From PUPG01 sp964463915 (GTDB lineage: Bacteria; Bacteroidota; Bacteroidia; Bacteroidales; UBA7960): DNA of 64,000 bases. The stretch covers positions 1 to 64,000 of the forward strand of contig CAYXEH010000004.1 in NCBI GenBank assembly GCA_964463915.1, in the 5' to 3' direction. Positions within the stretch are counted from its first letter, which is position 1, and each line of letters begins with the position of its first letter. Positions 34,001 to 42,818 of this stretch are shown here, one piece after another. The position numbers were made by a program, and so were the translations under genes. The notes beneath the pieces are model-generated. The model was not told where the DNA came from. It did no database searches and saw only the letters and a program-made list of their open reading frames with translations.

Positions 34001-34384
34001 ACCCTGGCGGATGTGGAAATCTTTTCAGAGGATATTCCCGGGTGGCTGGTTGCCAATGAAGGGAATGTGACCGTAGCCCTGGACGTGACCATTACTCCTT
34101 CCCTTCGTAATGAAGGAATCTCACGCGAACTGGTGAACAGGATCCAGAACCTGCGCAAGGATATTGGCCTGGAAGTTACAGATAAAATTTACCTGGAAGT
34201 AGAAAAGCATCCGGAAATTACAGAAGCCGTTTTGAACAATAATGAGTATATTTGTTCGGAAACATTGGCCGTACAATTATCCTATACAGATCAAATAAAA
34301 GATGAAGATAAGGTAGCCGTTGATCTGGCTGAGGACATACAAACTAACGTATCCATCAAGAAGAATAACCAACAAACAACATAA
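31010..34384 (+). CDS. ileS: Isoleucine--tRNA ligase
   Basis: A 1124-aa class I synthetase of the long form typical of Bacteroidota. The HIGH motif region is GPPSANGLPGIHH (about residues 46-58), the editing (CP1) domain includes WTTTPWTLPSNTGL, and the KMSKS loop is KMSKRLGN (about 665-672). The C-terminal half has the tRNA-binding helical domain. It charges tRNA-Ile in the cytoplasm and edits Val-tRNA-Ile. A dksA-like gene and lspA follow closely on the same strand, so a transcript of three genes is probable. Confidence 0.97.
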   Translation: MPKYTEYKSLDLPRIGKEVRVFWEENNTFEKSLKIRKDAQPWVFYEGPPSANGLPGIHHVMARAIKDIFCRYRTQKGYYVNRKAGWDTHGLPVEIGVEKLLGITKEDIGKSISIEDYNKACRKDVMKYKDTWDELTRLMGYWVDLSDPYITFENKYIETVWHLLSKLHEKGLLYKGYSIQPYSPAAGTGLSTHELNQPGCYRNVKDNSVTAQFKVVRNNTSEFLFDQDEDEVFLLAWTTTPWTLPSNTGLAVGSKIDYVKVRTYNAYTHEPITVVLAKELMDGFFNPKNAALNLDDYKAGDKKIPYKVVGTYKGEQFENVRYEQLLPYAQPETGDSFRVMLGDFVTTEEGTGIVHIAPSFGADDFRIGQEYGLGSLTMVDKKGRFVEEMGEFAGRYVKPEYIGEDDPREDRPVDVDIIIKLKKENRAFRAEKYEHSYPHCWRTDKPILYYPLDSWFIRTTAVKDRLIGLNSTIQWKPESTGTGRFANWLENLQDWNLSRSRYWGVPLPIWATEDHEEQICIGSATQLKEAIDQAVEAGFMKENPLKDFNPEDLSEENYNKFDLHRPFVDEIILVSPSGKKMYRETDLIDVWFDSGAMPYAQYHYPFENKEAFEANFPADFIAEGVDQTRGWFFTLHAIATMISDSVAFKTVVSNGLVLDKAGNKMSKRLGNAVDPFKTIETFGPDATRWYMISNAQPWDNLKFDMEGVEEVRRKFFGTLYNTYAFFALYANIDGFTYSEEEVPLDRRPEIDRWILSELNSLIRKTDECYADFEPTRAARLIQDFVDEHLSNWYVRLCRRRFWKGNYTEDKISAYQTLYRCLESLSMISAPIAPFFSERLFTDLNRVSGRRETDSVHLTDFPKADESMIDIPLEERMQLAQKISSMVLALRKKVQIRVRQPLQKIMVPVLDEKFRLQLRDVENLILSEVNVKELEYLEDTAGVLVKRIKPNFKALGPRYGKMMKQIAGAINSFTQKDIQQMEKLGAASLEIQGEKVEITLADVEIFSEDIPGWLVANEGNVTVALDVTITPSLRNEGISRELVNRIQNLRKDIGLEVTDKIYLEVEKHPEITEAVLNNNEYICSETLAVQLSYTDQIKDEDKVAVDLAEDIQTNVSIKKNNQQTT

Positions 34385-34397
34385 AATACCGGGTGAT

Positions 34398-34796
34398 ATG
34401 GAAACCAAACGCGAGAAAACAAGGTATTCGGACGAGGAGCTCCAGGAGTTCCGCGAAATTATCGAGAAAAAACTGGAAGAAGCCAGGGCTGGTCTGAAGC
34501 TGCTGACGGAAGCATATACAACACAGAACGCCAACGATACCAACGATACTTCTCCTTCATTTAAGATTCTTGAAGAAGGGTCTCAGGTGCTTTCAAAGGA
34601 GGAGAACGGACAACTGGCGGCCCGGCAGGAAAAATTTATCCGTGACCTGGAGAATGCCTTAATACGGATTGAGAATAAGACCTACGGCATTTGCAGGGTT
34701 ACCGGTAAGCTGATCTCCAAAGAAAGGCTCAGAAGCGTGCCCCACGCCACCATGAGCATCGAAGCCAAGCTAAACAGAAAACCCAACGAGAGCTGA
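34398..34796 (+). CDS. TraR/DksA-family protein with reduced zinc finger
   Basis: A 132-aa protein whose coiled-coil N-terminal part (RYSDEELQEFREIIEKKLEEA) and C-terminal GICRVTGKLISKERLR match the DksA/TraR group that binds in the RNA polymerase secondary channel. Only one cysteine remains in the zinc-finger region instead of four, as in many Bacteroidota members, so zinc is probably not bound. It may modulate rRNA or stress transcription. I chose the ATG at 34398 after the ileS stop (34384); an earlier in-frame start would overlap ileS. lspA starts 21 bp downstream. Confidence 0.88.
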   Translation: METKREKTRYSDEELQEFREIIEKKLEEARAGLKLLTEAYTTQNANDTNDTSPSFKILEEGSQVLSKEENGQLAARQEKFIRDLENALIRIENKTYGICRVTGKLISKERLRSVPHATMSIEAKLNRKPNES

Positions 34797-34817
34797 TCAC
34801 AGCATAACTTCAACGAT

Positions 34818-35468
34818 TTGGAGAAAAGACATATCCCCTGGGTCATTATCCCCGGCATACTACTGATTGACCAGGTCAGCAAGATCCTGGTCAAGCTTAA
34901 CATGACGCTGGGTCAAAGTATTCCGGTTTTCGGTGACTGGTTTCAGATCTATTTCACCGAGAATTATGGGATGGCCTTTGGTCTGGAATTTTCAGGAGAG
35001 TACGGAAAACTTTTCCTCAGCATTTTACGTATTGTGGCAGTGATCGCCATCGGCTGGTATATATACCATCTGGTCAGAAAGAAAGCCTCCTCGGGCCTCA
35101 TTGCCTGCATTTCCCTGATCATGGCGGGCGCCATCGGCAATATCATCGACAGCTCATTTTACGGACTTATATTCAGTGAAAGTCACTTTAATCAGGTGGC
35201 CGAGTGGTTCCCGGATGAGGGGGGCTACGGAACATTCCTGCACGGGCAGGTGGTTGACTTATTTTATTTCCCGATAATCAGGGGAACTATTCCCGAATGG
35301 ATCCCTTACCGGGGCGGGGAGCCATTTATTTTTTTCCGTCCTGTGTTCAATGTGGCCGATTCAGCCATCACCATTGGTGTACTGATCATGATCATCTTCC
35401 AGAAAAAATTCTTTGTCCACGAAAGGGAAGAAAGCTCGCCGGATGAAGAAACACCCGAAAGACAATGA
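34818..35468 (+). CDS. lspA: Lipoprotein signal peptidase II
   Basis: A 216-aa inner-membrane aspartyl protease that removes lipoprotein signal peptides. The two catalytic aspartates are seen in MAGAIGNIIDSSFYG and FNVADSAITIG, and ENYGMAFGL is the conserved N-x-G-x-x-F/A segment. The usual length is about 160 residues; here some 45 extra residues lie between the two catalytic blocks (SESHFNQVAEWFPDE onward), an insertion often seen in Bacteroidota. The start is a TTG at 34818. Its stop lies inside a terminator hairpin, so the ileS-dksA-lspA unit ends here. Confidence 0.94.
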   Translation: MEKRHIPWVIIPGILLIDQVSKILVKLNMTLGQSIPVFGDWFQIYFTENYGMAFGLEFSGEYGKLFLSILRIVAVIAIGWYIYHLVRKKASSGLIACISLIMAGAIGNIIDSSFYGLIFSESHFNQVAEWFPDEGGYGTFLHGQVVDLFYFPIIRGTIPEWIPYRGGEPFIFFRPVFNVADSAITIGVLIMIIFQKKFFVHEREESSPDEETPERQ

Positions 35469-35486
35469 ATCTCCCGGGTGTTTTTT
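35449..35486 (+). terminator. Intrinsic terminator at the end of lspA
   Basis: AAACACCCG (35449-35457) pairs with CGGGTGTTT (35475-35483) and is followed by T's. The hairpin overlaps the lspA stop codon at 35466-35468. Confidence 0.8.
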
Positions 35487-35516
35487 CAGGCAACAGTGTG
35501 AACTGTTTTCCGGTTT

Positions 35517-37892
35517 TTAAACTTCCAGTAAGGCGTTAATCTCATCCAGCATGTCTGCCAGATGCGCGCGGGTATGCGTATTGGCGGCATTCGCCTGACG
35601 CCGCTCAATGTCTGACTTCACGTCCCGAAGGTTTGCACGCAGGTGCGCCCTGGTTTCCCCTGAAAGGTTGTCGCTGTCAAGACGGTTTTCCAGGACCTGA
35701 ACCCAGCTGCGCTGAAGGTTTCTCCTGTACAGGTCAATGACAAGACGGCTTTGGTCCAGCTCGCTCCAGACTCCTTTACGTACATCGTACAGCATCTGAT
35801 CCACCGGGTAAATCTCTGTTTCACCGGTATCGTTCCGCTCAAGCTCTGCCATTCGCTTAATGCGGGCATCGCTCAGCAACTGGTTCAGTGTGGAACGCTG
35901 AAGTTGCATCACACGGTCAGAGGATCCCGCCGGCTCAAGCAGGTTGAGCACGTCCGGATCCAGCAGGTACTCAGGGGTAGTAAATGCATGATCCACAAGA
36001 AACTGTATCGCTTCTTCCTGGCGAGACCTTTCCACCGGGGTATGGATCACCCCCTCCTGGCCGTACACTTTCTGATGGCTCAGCACACCTCCGACCCAGG
36101 TCACTACATGCCCGAGGTAACGGCCGTGCTGCTGCACCACATTGCTGTATAATTCATCAAGAGTGCTATAATCTTCCCCTTCTTCCCCGGCGGCATCCAC
36201 GATGAAGCCCATGATACGCTCCAGGTTGGCAATGCCATAGCCACTGCTCTTTACGTGATTGTCGCCCAGGGCTTCCCGTTGCTGGGTCGGATCAATGGTA
36301 GAAAGATTGCCAAAACGCAACCTGGGCTCATCGATCTGCTTTTCTGCAAGTGCATTCAGGAAAGGACGTTCCTCTTCCGGCGTGGTGGCCTCAGGGATAG
36401 GCTTATATCCCCATTCAATGGAGAAATTGTCATAAATGGAAACAACAGGCAGCAAGAATGCATCATCACCGGGCTGAGCCACATAGTTCATCCGTGCATA
36501 ATCCATGATTGAGTGGGTGGTTCCGTACTTTTCCGTGTAGGCACGGCTACGAAGGCTGTCAGTGGGCATGGTACCGCTGGCCTTCATGTTATGTGGCAAG
36601 CCGATGGCATGGCCCACTTCATGGGTGACCACATAGCGAATCAGGTCTCCCAACAACTCATCAGGCAGCGGAAGGTTTTGGGCACGTTCGTCGACCGCAG
36701 CGCACTGCACAAAATACCAGTTCCTGACCAGATTCTGCACATTATGATAAATGCCAATGGCGGAAGTGATAATTTCTCCGCTTCGGGGATCATGCACATG
36801 AGGTCCATAAGCATTCATGGTAGTGGAAGGGAACCAGCGGATCGTAGGATAACGAATGTCTTCAGGACTCCAGTCGGGATCTTCCTCCGGCGTAGGGGCA
36901 CGTTTGGCCACAATGGCGTTGCTGAAGCCGGCGTGCTCAAAGGCTGGCTGCCAGGCTTCAATTCCTTCCATCACGTAAGGAATCAACCATTCCGGGGTGG
37001 CATAGTCTACATAATACGTAATGGGTTTAACCGGGTCAGAGATCTCTGCATCCGGATCCTTCTTCTCCAGCCTCCATCGGTTGATCATCTGCTTGCGTCT
37101 TGCCTTGTGGGCGTCATCACTGAAGTCAACCGTACTTACTGAGAAATATCCCACCCGACTGTCATGCAAACGCGGCATCATGGGCTCTTCCGGAAGCTGC
37201 ATCATGGAGTGATTCATTTTCACCGAAATGGTGTTCAGGTTCCTGGCATCGGGAACTCTTTCTGCTTCATAAGTTAATACACTCCGCACTTCAAGGTTTT
37301 CAGGGAAAGCTCTGACACCTTCCACAAAACTTCTGTTGTTGTCCAGCCTTCTTGCCTGGTATTGACGGCGGGGATTCATTTCCGCTACATCCGTTGAATA
37401 CAGGGTGGTTACATCAATGACAACGGCCGTGGAATCTTCATTATAAGCTTCAATGTCATAGGCACCGATAATGGGGGCAAATGAAGAAGCCTGCACCCCA
37501 CGAAAAATATTGCTCGTAGAGTCTGCAGTAATGTCATAAATCATTGAACGGAACAAGATCTGATCCCTGGCTTTTTCCCAGCGAACCACCTGGTTGTTCA
37601 TCCGCTGCCCGCCATAACCGGTTCCCAGTTGGGCGGCAGCTGCGCGGCTTACCAGGAGCATATCGCGGTCAAGCTCCGTCATCGGGATCTCATAATACAA
37701 CTTATTGTCTTTCTGATAGACGGTAAACATCCCTTCTTCCTTGAAATCGGGATCAGCGACAAGCTTTTCATAATCAGAACGTCCGGCATTTTCTCCGGCA
37801 GCAGGCTCAGCTTCAGCAGATGGTCGTAACGAAGAGCAACCGGAAACCACCAGAAGCCCGGCAATAAACAGGCATAAAAAAAAATTCTTCAT
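35517..37892 (-). CDS. Zinc-dependent metalloprotease lipoprotein (DUF5117/DUF5118 type)
   Basis: A 791-aa exported protein. The N-terminus MKNFFLCLFIAGLLVVSGCS is a lipoprotein signal with lipobox VSGC. The zinc-binding motif is HEVGHAIGLPHN near residues 423-434, followed by a Met-containing turn (SIMDYARMNY), as in metzincins. The long flanking regions match the Bacteroidota DUF5117/5118 organisation. It is likely anchored in the outer membrane and degrades peptides. Substrate is unknown. It stands alone, transcribed away from a repeat-containing spacer. Confidence 0.91.
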   Translation of the reverse strand: MKNFFLCLFIAGLLVVSGCSSLRPSAEAEPAAGENAGRSDYEKLVADPDFKEEGMFTVYQKDNKLYYEIPMTELDRDMLLVSRAAAAQLGTGYGGQRMNNQVVRWEKARDQILFRSMIYDITADSTSNIFRGVQASSFAPIIGAYDIEAYNEDSTAVVIDVTTLYSTDVAEMNPRRQYQARRLDNNRSFVEGVRAFPENLEVRSVLTYEAERVPDARNLNTISVKMNHSMMQLPEEPMMPRLHDSRVGYFSVSTVDFSDDAHKARRKQMINRWRLEKKDPDAEISDPVKPITYYVDYATPEWLIPYVMEGIEAWQPAFEHAGFSNAIVAKRAPTPEEDPDWSPEDIRYPTIRWFPSTTMNAYGPHVHDPRSGEIITSAIGIYHNVQNLVRNWYFVQCAAVDERAQNLPLPDELLGDLIRYVVTHEVGHAIGLPHNMKASGTMPTDSLRSRAYTEKYGTTHSIMDYARMNYVAQPGDDAFLLPVVSIYDNFSIEWGYKPIPEATTPEEERPFLNALAEKQIDEPRLRFGNLSTIDPTQQREALGDNHVKSSGYGIANLERIMGFIVDAAGEEGEDYSTLDELYSNVVQQHGRYLGHVVTWVGGVLSHQKVYGQEGVIHTPVERSRQEEAIQFLVDHAFTTPEYLLDPDVLNLLEPAGSSDRVMQLQRSTLNQLLSDARIKRMAELERNDTGETEIYPVDQMLYDVRKGVWSELDQSRLVIDLYRRNLQRSWVQVLENRLDSDNLSGETRAHLRANLRDVKSDIERRQANAANTHTRAHLADMLDEINALLEV

Positions 37893-38223
37893 AGGATTTT
37901 GGATTGGTTAGTAGATTGGTGCTAAATTGGTAATAAATCAGGAAAGTAGATTTTTCAGGGGCACAATATATAAAATAAAACAGTTTGTATGTATTTTAAC
38001 CAAAAAAACCACCCGCCACCCCGGTTGGTCCCGCTGTAAATACCAAAAATCAACCCGGCACGCCGGTTAGCCCTGCTGCAAATACAAGAAAACCACCCAC
38101 AGTCAACACTGTGGATGGTTGTTTATCCGGGTAAGGCACCTCAATCCTTTCAGAAAGGGAAAACACCCGGGAGCCTGAACAAGTAAAGCAGCCGGGGTTC
38201 AACATAAAAATAGCCGGCAGATG
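37893..38223. other. Gene-free spacer with a 42-bp-period duplication
   Basis: CCGGTTGGTCCCGCTG (38021-38036) and CCGGTTAGCCCTGCTG (38063-38078) are two copies of a unit continuing into AAATAC, 42 bases apart. A terminator hairpin is at 38087-38120. GGGCACAATATATAAA (about 37959) resembles the TGGCAC elements elsewhere but lacks a -12 half. No gene is seen. Confidence 0.65.
38087..38120 (-). terminator. Intrinsic terminator of the RND efflux operon
   Basis: AACCATCCACAGT and ACTGTGGGTGGTT on the minus strand (plus coordinates 38108-38120 and 38091-38103) pair around a 4-base loop with one mismatch; TTTTCTTG follows on that strand. It lies about 100 bp past the last gene of the leftward operon. 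Confidence 0.7.
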
Positions 38224-38517
38224 CTATACGCTGGCTTCTACATTCCACGAAAAAGCCCTGATCCCTTGTTCTTCAGCCGTTTTATTGATCTCTTCCACAC
38301 CACGGAGAAGTTTATCTGCCGTGGCTTCATCAACCACCGACAATATCGCGGTGTTCAGGGCAGGCCATATGTGGGTTCCCATATGTGGTTCACCCGTTTG
38401 CGAACCCCTGCCCATCACGTCCTGCCATTGGGTGAATCCCCTGGCGCCGGTGTGGTCAAGCAGATCATTCACCCATTCTGTCAATGCCTGGTTATATACG
38501 ATAAATACTGCTTTCAT
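38224..38517 (-). CDS. PG0541-type transporter-associated small protein
   Basis: A 97-aa protein with a ferredoxin-like, PII-like layout: KAVFIVYNQALTEWVNDLLD, the loop GFTQWQDVMGRGSQ, then TAILSVVDEATADKLLRGVEEI and a C-terminal AEEQGIRAFSW strand. This matches a small Bacteroidota family found next to RND pumps (PG0541 of Porphyromonas gingivalis). It may sense a ligand or the pump's state; function is unproven. It is the last gene of the tetR-tolC-adaptor-pump operon. Three ATG codons lie close together (38526, 38523, 38517); I use the last. Confidence 0.82.
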   Translation of the reverse strand: MKAVFIVYNQALTEWVNDLLDHTGARGFTQWQDVMGRGSQTGEPHMGTHIWPALNTAILSVVDEATADKLLRGVEEINKTAEEQGIRAFSWNVEASV

Positions 38518-38638
38518 AATCATCATGTTTTATCAATGCGGCCGGACTCATCACAATTTTACTTATTCCGGGGCCTGTAATGTGTTGACCATATAAAATC
38601 AACAACAAGCACTGGTCCGGGAGGTCATGAGCACGGCA

Positions 38639-41600
38639 TTATAATTGCCCCTCCACTGTTTTCTTTTCTTTTTTACCCTTTTGCACGCCAAACAGAATAT
38701 AGATCACTGGCACAAACACCAGTGTCACCAGGGTGGAAAATGCCAGCCCTCCAATAACTGCAATGGCCATAGGAGCCCATATCTCAGCACCTTCACCGCT
38801 TGACAACACCATCGGAATCATCGCCAGAAGGGTTGTCAGGGTAGTCATCAGCACAGGACGCAGACGTGACTTACTGGCGGTGATCACCGATTGTACCACG
38901 CTCTGACCACGGGCCACCATCAGGTTGGTGAAGTCTACCAAAACGATGGAGTTTTTCACTACAATACCCACCAGAATGATTCCTCCGATCAGGGATATGA
39001 CCGATAACTCTGTGCCGGTAAGAAAGAGTGCGATCATCACCCCGGAAAAGGCAAAAGGCACCGCCATCATGATAATGAAAGGCGTCCGGAACGACTCAAA
39101 CTGGGCGGCCATCACCACATAAACAAGGAAAATACTCAAAATAAGCAGGATTCCGAGGTCAGCAAAAGCTTCCTGCTGGTCTTCAATCTGACCGCCGAAT
39201 TCCACGTAAACCCCATCAGGCAGTTCAATCTGATCCAGCTCAGCCTGTATATCGGCAGTCACATCCCCCAATGAACGTTCGTGCAATCCGCTGGATACCG
39301 TCAGGTAACGGACACGGTTCTTACGCTCAATATTCGGAGGGGCAAAAAACTCTTTCACCTCTGCGAACTCCTTCACTCTGACAAAGTTGCCATTTGGCGT
39401 CCGGACCGGGATATTCTCAACGTGGTCAATGGAATTCCTGAACTCCTCCTTGTGACGTACCACCACATCATATTCATCGCCGTCTTCACGATACAACGTG
39501 GCCGTCATTCCTTCCACACGATTCCTGATGGACTGTGAGACGGTATTGGCATTAAGTCCGAATGCTGACATCTTTTCCTGGTCAGGGAGTATCCGTAGTT
39601 CCGGACGTTCAGGCCCCCGGCTTACAGCGATGTCCCTTACTCCATCAACCCCTTCCATTCGGCGGGCCAGTTCGTCCCCGACTATATTGGTGGCATCAAA
39701 ATCGTCTCCGAAGATTTCAATTTCGATCGGGTCACCCATTCCCATTCCTCCGCCGCCATCTGCAGTCACGGAATGCTCCACAATTTCCGGAAACTGGGAT
39801 AAATCCTCGCGAAGGGCTTCAGCGACCTGCCATACATCACGCTCTCTTTCTCCCTGGGGAACCAGGCGCATGGTCATGTCAATGGTATGGCTTCCGCCTC
39901 CGGAGCCAAACAACCCACCCATAGGGTCACTACCGGCGCCCACACTATAGAGATCAATTTCCGGATAGTTATTTTCAAGGATTTCCTCAATGGCCCGGGC
40001 TGTTTGGGCCGTTTCCTCCAGTCGCAACCCGATGGCCAGCTCAATCTCGGCATCCAGCCTGTTCTGGTCCGATTCAGGCATGAAGGTACTGCCGATAAAA
40101 GGCATCAGCAGGAAACTGCCAGCGAAGATCAACACGGAAACCACAATGACAACTGCTTTCCTTCGAACTGCCCGGGTAAGCAATCGCTCATACCCGTTAT
40201 CCAGTCCTTCCAGCACCCCGACTATAAATTTTGTTACGGCCGGTCCAAACCCGGCACTTCTTCCTCCTCCGGGTGAAAGCATCCTGGATGAAAGCATGGG
40301 TGTCAGGGTCAGTGCAGCCAGGGTGGATATGGAAACGGTAATGGCTACGATGAACCCCAGCTGCCGGAAGAACAATCCCATCAGACCGGAGATCATGGTC
40401 ATGGGCAGGAAAACGGCCACCACCGTCAGGGTGGAGGCAACCACCGCCAGCCCCACTTCATTGGTCCCGTAAATGGAAGCTTCCCTGGGAGAACTTCCCC
40501 TTTCAGTATGTTTGGTGATATTCTCCAGTACTACGATGGCATCGTCCACCACCATCCCCATGGCAATGGTCAGACTCGACAATGAGATCAGGTTCAGTGT
40601 ATTGCCCGACAGATTCAGGTAGATGAAGGCTGCCACCAGCGACACCGGGATGGTCAGGATAATAATGAAAGTAGCCCGCCATCTTCCGATAAAAAACAGC
40701 ACCACAATGGTTACAAAAATGGCGGCGAAATACAGAATGCTCACCAGGTTGTCTACAGAATCTGTAATAAATTCAGACAAGTCAATAACGGTCAGCAATT
40801 CCACATCCGGAGGCAGGTTGGCCTGAATTTCCGGCAAGGCCTCATTGATCTCATTGGCAATTTCCACGGTATTGGCACCGGACTGCCGCTGCACAATCAG
40901 GCGCAGGCTTTGCTCCTGGTTCAGTCTTTCATCCACGGTCTGTTCCTGGAGTGTATCCTGTACTTCTGCTACATCCCTCAGGTAGATGGGGGTTCCGTCA
41001 AAAGTACCAACCACCATATCGCGTATAAAACGGCTTTCCTCAAACTCCCCCACAAAGCGCAGGGAATAATCCATCTGCCCCATCTTGATGTTACCGGCGG
41101 GGCGGTTGATGTTTTCCGAAGCAAGCGCACCGCCAATCTGATCCACCGTCAGATTAAAGGATTCCAGCTTTTCGGGGTCAACGTTGACCTGTACCTCCCG
41201 GACAGGCTCACCGGTAATATTCACGGTGCCAACCCCTTCAATTCGACTCAGCGGATTGACCACATCTTCATCAATGATCTTGGCCAGTGCAGGATAACTC
41301 TCCTCAGCAGTGGCAGCCATCACCATGACGGGAATCATGGATGAACTGAACTTGAATATGGTAGGTTGCTCAATGTCTTCGGGAAGCATGCGGGTTATGC
41401 GGTCAATCACATCCCTTATCTCATTGGTGGCCTCATCCAGGTTGGTTTCAAACTCAAATTCAAGCATAATGGTTGACACATCATCACTGGACACCGAAGA
41501 AATATCCTTCAGGTCGGTGACCATACTGAGGTTGTCCTCCAGGGGCCTGGTAACATTGGTTTCAATGTCAGAGGCACTGGCTCCGGGATATCCGGTGAAA

Positions 41601-41740
41601 ACACTGATGATGGGCGGTTCGATCTCCGGATAGAGATCAATGGGAAGCTGCCTGAGGCTGTAACCCCCCAGAACAAGCAGGGCCACAAACACCATCAGGG
41701 TGGTGATCGGGCGTTGTACTGCAGAACGATATATCTTCAT
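38639..41740 (-). CDS. RND-family efflux pump permease (HAE1/AcrB-like)
   Basis: A 1033-aa inner-membrane pump. It begins MKIYRSAVQRPITTLMVFVALLVLGG, has two large periplasmic loops and 12 helices. The proton-relay aspartate pair is visible in GMVVDDAIVVLENI, and the C-terminal GIILVGIVVKNSIVLVDFTN is the matching helix of the second half. Length fits HAE-type multidrug exporters rather than heavy-metal pumps. It would form a tripartite system with the adaptor and TolC-like genes upstream in the same operon, exporting drugs or toxic lipids. A small PG0541-like gene follows. Confidence 0.96.
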   Translation of the reverse strand: MKIYRSAVQRPITTLMVFVALLVLGGYSLRQLPIDLYPEIEPPIISVFTGYPGASASDIETNVTRPLEDNLSMVTDLKDISSVSSDDVSTIMLEFEFETNLDEATNEIRDVIDRITRMLPEDIEQPTIFKFSSSMIPVMVMAATAEESYPALAKIIDEDVVNPLSRIEGVGTVNITGEPVREVQVNVDPEKLESFNLTVDQIGGALASENINRPAGNIKMGQMDYSLRFVGEFEESRFIRDMVVGTFDGTPIYLRDVAEVQDTLQEQTVDERLNQEQSLRLIVQRQSGANTVEIANEINEALPEIQANLPPDVELLTVIDLSEFITDSVDNLVSILYFAAIFVTIVVLFFIGRWRATFIIILTIPVSLVAAFIYLNLSGNTLNLISLSSLTIAMGMVVDDAIVVLENITKHTERGSSPREASIYGTNEVGLAVVASTLTVVAVFLPMTMISGLMGLFFRQLGFIVAITVSISTLAALTLTPMLSSRMLSPGGGRSAGFGPAVTKFIVGVLEGLDNGYERLLTRAVRRKAVVIVVSVLIFAGSFLLMPFIGSTFMPESDQNRLDAEIELAIGLRLEETAQTARAIEEILENNYPEIDLYSVGAGSDPMGGLFGSGGGSHTIDMTMRLVPQGERERDVWQVAEALREDLSQFPEIVEHSVTADGGGGMGMGDPIEIEIFGDDFDATNIVGDELARRMEGVDGVRDIAVSRGPERPELRILPDQEKMSAFGLNANTVSQSIRNRVEGMTATLYREDGDEYDVVVRHKEEFRNSIDHVENIPVRTPNGNFVRVKEFAEVKEFFAPPNIERKNRVRYLTVSSGLHERSLGDVTADIQAELDQIELPDGVYVEFGGQIEDQQEAFADLGILLILSIFLVYVVMAAQFESFRTPFIIMMAVPFAFSGVMIALFLTGTELSVISLIGGIILVGIVVKNSIVLVDFTNLMVARGQSVVQSVITASKSRLRPVLMTTLTTLLAMIPMVLSSGEGAEIWAPMAIAVIGGLAFSTLVTLVFVPVIYILFGVQKGKKEKKTVEGQL

Positions 41741-41753
41741 CAGAAAACAATTT

Positions 41754-42794
41754 TTAATTCACAATTTCTACTTCTGACTGATCCATCAGGTTTTGCTGCC
41801 CTGTGGTGACAAGCATCTCCCCTGCTTCAATCCCGGAAAGGATCTCCAGTTTATCATCAAAGGTTCGTCCAAGAGTGACCGTCCGGCGATGTGCCACACC
41901 GTCTTCTACCACAAAAACAAAACGCTCATCTGCGCCCACCTGTTTGCGCACCGCCAGTGAGGGAACCAGCAGGCCTTCAATTTCCCCGATGTTCAGCATC
42001 ACGCGGCTGTACATTCCCGGACGCAGGGCAAGATCCCTGTTTTCCACCAACACTTCCACATCGAAGGTACCGGAAACCCTGTCTATGGTAGGATATATTT
42101 TGTGCACATTACCAGAGAACTCACGATCAGGATATACATCAGACTGGATAATGACTTCCTGTCCTTTTTCCACCATGGGAAAGTAACGCTGGGAGACGCC
42201 AATGGTAATTTTCACAGGTTGAATCTGCTTGAGGGATAAAATGGCAATTCTTCCTTCCGGGGTGGTGGGCGACATGGAGAATATTTCTCCGTCGCTGAAA
42301 TACCTGCCTGTGATGACTCCCGGAATATTAGCACGGATCTGTGTGTTTTCTTCCAGGTTCTCCACGTTGCTTTCTGCCACATCGTATTGCGTCTTCAACT
42401 GGTCATACTGTTGCTGTGTGGCAGCCCCGACAGCCACAAGGGTATCCAGTCGCCTTAAATCTTCCCTGAGATTATCCAGCTGAACCCTGGCCTGGAACAG
42501 TTGCGAACGGTCCATTTGCACAAGCAATTGATCTTTTTCCACCTGGTCGCCCACGTCAACCATGATCTGCTCAATCCGCGAAGCGCCTGCTGCCCCGATA
42601 TAGGCTTCTTCAAACGCCTCCACCTGGCCGGTGGTGCGGATGTCATCCACCAGGGAGGTGGTTTCAACCGGACTCAACTCTACCAGCACCTTATCCCTTT
42701 CTTCCGTCTCTTCCTCAGTAAGGACGTCACATCCGGCAACCAGGAACAAAGCTGCCAGGAAAAACACTGTATGGGGGGTTAAAATCTTTTTCAT
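41754..42794 (-). CDS. RND efflux periplasmic adaptor lipoprotein
   Basis: A 346-aa adaptor of the MexA/AcrA type. The N-terminus ends in VAGCDVL, a lipobox, so it is anchored in the inner membrane by lipid. A barrel-sandwich half (AAGASRIEQIMVDVGDQVEKDQLLVQM), a short helical hairpin (about 95-145), the second half (RANIPGVITGRYFSDGEI), a beta barrel (ITIGVSQRYFPMVEKGQEV) and the final membrane-proximal domain (VVEDGVAHRRTVTLG) follow in order. It bridges the pump and the outer-membrane channel. It is separated from the pump gene by 13 bp. Confidence 0.94.
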   Translation of the reverse strand: MKKILTPHTVFFLAALFLVAGCDVLTEEETEERDKVLVELSPVETTSLVDDIRTTGQVEAFEEAYIGAAGASRIEQIMVDVGDQVEKDQLLVQMDRSQLFQARVQLDNLREDLRRLDTLVAVGAATQQQYDQLKTQYDVAESNVENLEENTQIRANIPGVITGRYFSDGEIFSMSPTTPEGRIAILSLKQIQPVKITIGVSQRYFPMVEKGQEVIIQSDVYPDREFSGNVHKIYPTIDRVSGTFDVEVLVENRDLALRPGMYSRVMLNIGEIEGLLVPSLAVRKQVGADERFVFVVEDGVAHRRTVTLGRTFDDKLEILSGIEAGEMLVTTGQQNLMDQSEVEIVN

Positions 42795-42818
42795 GATTCA
42801 AGAGGTTTTCTTTATTGT

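Noticed and set aside
37955..37975. GGGCACAATATATAAA as a sigma-54 site
   Set aside because: The -12 half is missing and no gene is transcribed rightward from it.
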